64,000 bases of DNA. Source: Diphasiastrum complanatum. Lineage: Eukaryota > Streptophyta > Lycopodiopsida > Lycopodiales > Lycopodiaceae. The DNA is taken from assembly GCA_029204225.1 (NCBI GenBank), contig CM055109.1:36740991-36804990 (forward strand), given 5' to 3'. Of the stretch, positions 62,820 through 64,000 are shown piece by piece. The notes below the pieces were generated by a model, which saw only the letters and a list, made by a program, of their open reading frames with translations, did no database searches and had not been told where the DNA came from. Made by a program: the position numbers and the translations under genes. Position 1 is the stretch's first letter. Every line of letters starts with the position of its first letter.

Positions 62820-62932
62820 AGGGTTGGCTCAGCTAGTTAGCTTGGCATCCAAAGTTTCTTTGGTCCCAGGTTCAAGCCTCCTCTTGGAAACCAAGAAGCA
62901 TTCCTATAGACATATATATATATATATATATA
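62820..62932 (+). mobile_element. tRNA-derived SINE-like unit
   Basis: TGGCTCAGCTAG at 62825-62836 matches a pol III A box (TRGCNNAGYNGG, one mismatch), and GGTTCAAGCC at 62869-62878 matches a B box (GGTTCRANNCC), 32 bp apart, typical of tRNA-derived promoters. Folding as a functional tRNA is not evident, so a SINE head is likelier. The unit ends in a (TA) run at 62912-62932 instead of a poly(A)/poly(T) tail. The left edge (gggttggct, 62821) looks sharp. Confidence 0.6.
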
Positions 62933-64000
62933 TGAGTGCGTGAAATTATACATGCCAAGTTTGAAAACAGTTTTACTTGGAAAAAATGCTTTGAGTTTCA
63001 AAACGAAAATGCCCAATTTTCTTGTCAAACAATGACAAAATGATTTTGAAATGCTCAACCACAAAGGAAAGCATGGTGAACAACATTTTGGAAAAGATTT
63101 TATCCATGATTCCTCCTGGCTAAAGTGCCTAGTTCAAGCGACAAGATGGATCATCAAATTTGGGCCTACGGAGCGAGTATTAGTGGATTTGAAAATGCTC
63201 ATTTGCTACGATGGTTCAATGAATGACATTCAATTTATTTGAAGTTTTATTAAATTTTGAAATGCTTAGTTTTTTGAGTGAAATGAATGAATATAAAAGA
63301 ACAAAAATAATGTGGCATGGCCACATCTTGTGGTTCTCACCAGCTTTACCCAATGAATGGCATGGCTAGTGCTCCACACCAGATTTACCCAATGAAGTTT
63401 AAAGTTTTTAGACTTCAGATTGCTTAGTTTTTTAAGTAGAAAGAAAAATGGCGATTGACTAAAGCTACGGACATACAGCTTTGTTTTTCAAGGTGCAGTG
63501 CCATATATGACTAATTTGATATTTAATTGATCTTGATTGAAAGAAGTGTAGTAAAAAATGATTCTTTTTAAGGCCAAAAAATTTCTAATGGCTTATAAAA
63601 GCTCTAGCTTCCAAGATGATGTGATCCACTTGTGCCCTGATGGCTCTTACAACAGCAAGAAAAATATGTAGTGCTCTCATTTTAGGACTTGAATTCTCCA
63701 AGAACCTCAAAGTAACCTCAGGTTGATTCGACACGCTAACTTCTCTCCTTAACAGTTGCATCATCTTTTAATGGCCTATAACATACGCACATGCTAGAAG
63801 CAGAGAGACATTGATAACCAGAGATAAGATAAAGGCCGAGAAGTGTGCAATTTCGCAAACAGCTCCTGTTATGCCATTCAAGTTGGAAGGGAGGAGGCAT
63901 AGGTTTAAGAGAGAGAGCTGCAAGGACGTAGTCGAGACGGGAAATTGAATTGCATTTTGGCCTATATGTGATTAACAAATCCCTTATGACACAATTATTG
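62933..64000. other. No recognisable gene; short direct repeats
   Basis: AT-rich. The phrase tttacccaatgaa recurs near 63346 and 63387, and tgcttagttttttnagt near 63263 and 63430. Minus frame 63736-63978 (80 codons) and plus frame 63051-63242 have no recognised similarity. Confidence 0.45.

Noticed and set aside
62820-62895. Functional tRNA gene at the A/B-box region
   Set aside because: No complementary acceptor stem or convincing anticodon arm was found; a SINE head explains the boxes better.

Overview
The window looks like nuclear DNA of a land plant: spliced gene structure, and Ty1/copia, Ty3/gypsy, LINE, hAT and SINE-like elements with tRNA-iMet-type primer binding sites. Very long AG/CT arrays, a C2H2-RT-endonuclease element of a type I associate with mosses, ferns and lycophytes, and the near-absence of host genes suggest a large-genome non-seed plant, possibly a fern. 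That assignment is inference. Nothing bacterial (operons, RBS, CRISPR) is present.

Layout. 1-2820: minus-strand Ty3/gypsy gag, leader with repeats, PBS and 5' LTR, running off the left edge. 3007-4923: minus-strand hAT-like BED/DUF659 transposase pseudogene with palindromic subterminal repeats. 7200-10310: decayed LINEs (minus). 10495-13699: gypsy element with both LTRs but only the integrase end inside. 13700-19010: gypsy and LINE scraps on both strands. 20460-20700: the only confidently recognised host coding sequence, exon 1 of a RELCH-type LisH/HEAT protein. 20905-25017: a decayed C2H2-RT-zinc-endonuclease (R2-like) retroelement whose 3' end lies about 200 bp upstream of that exon.

25.5-51.6 kb is a nested, segmentally duplicated copia/gypsy block. 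Three related copia copies (minus strand; LTRs at 28808-29420, 35231-35874 and 45140-45786) alternate with plus-strand gypsy remnants and CT arrays of 179-204 bp. A 1157-bp solo LTR with a perfect TSD sits inside the third copia. 51.9-53.5 kb holds a decayed coiled-coil ORF behind a TATA box. 54783-58344 is a different, plus-strand copia with a complete 5' LTR and a cut 3' LTR, joined to a second copia fragment and then to a gypsy protease region (60.2-61.3 kb). A tRNA-derived SINE-like unit lies at 62820-62932.

No intact transposon gene is present: every element carries stops, frameshifts or deletions. The window is a layered record of insertions, LTR recombination and duplication around one, perhaps two, host gene pieces. 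I found no convincing new biological system. The best leads are the R2-like element beside the RELCH exon, the array-bounded tandem duplications, and an unidentified spliced gene fragment at about 50.03-50.30 kb.
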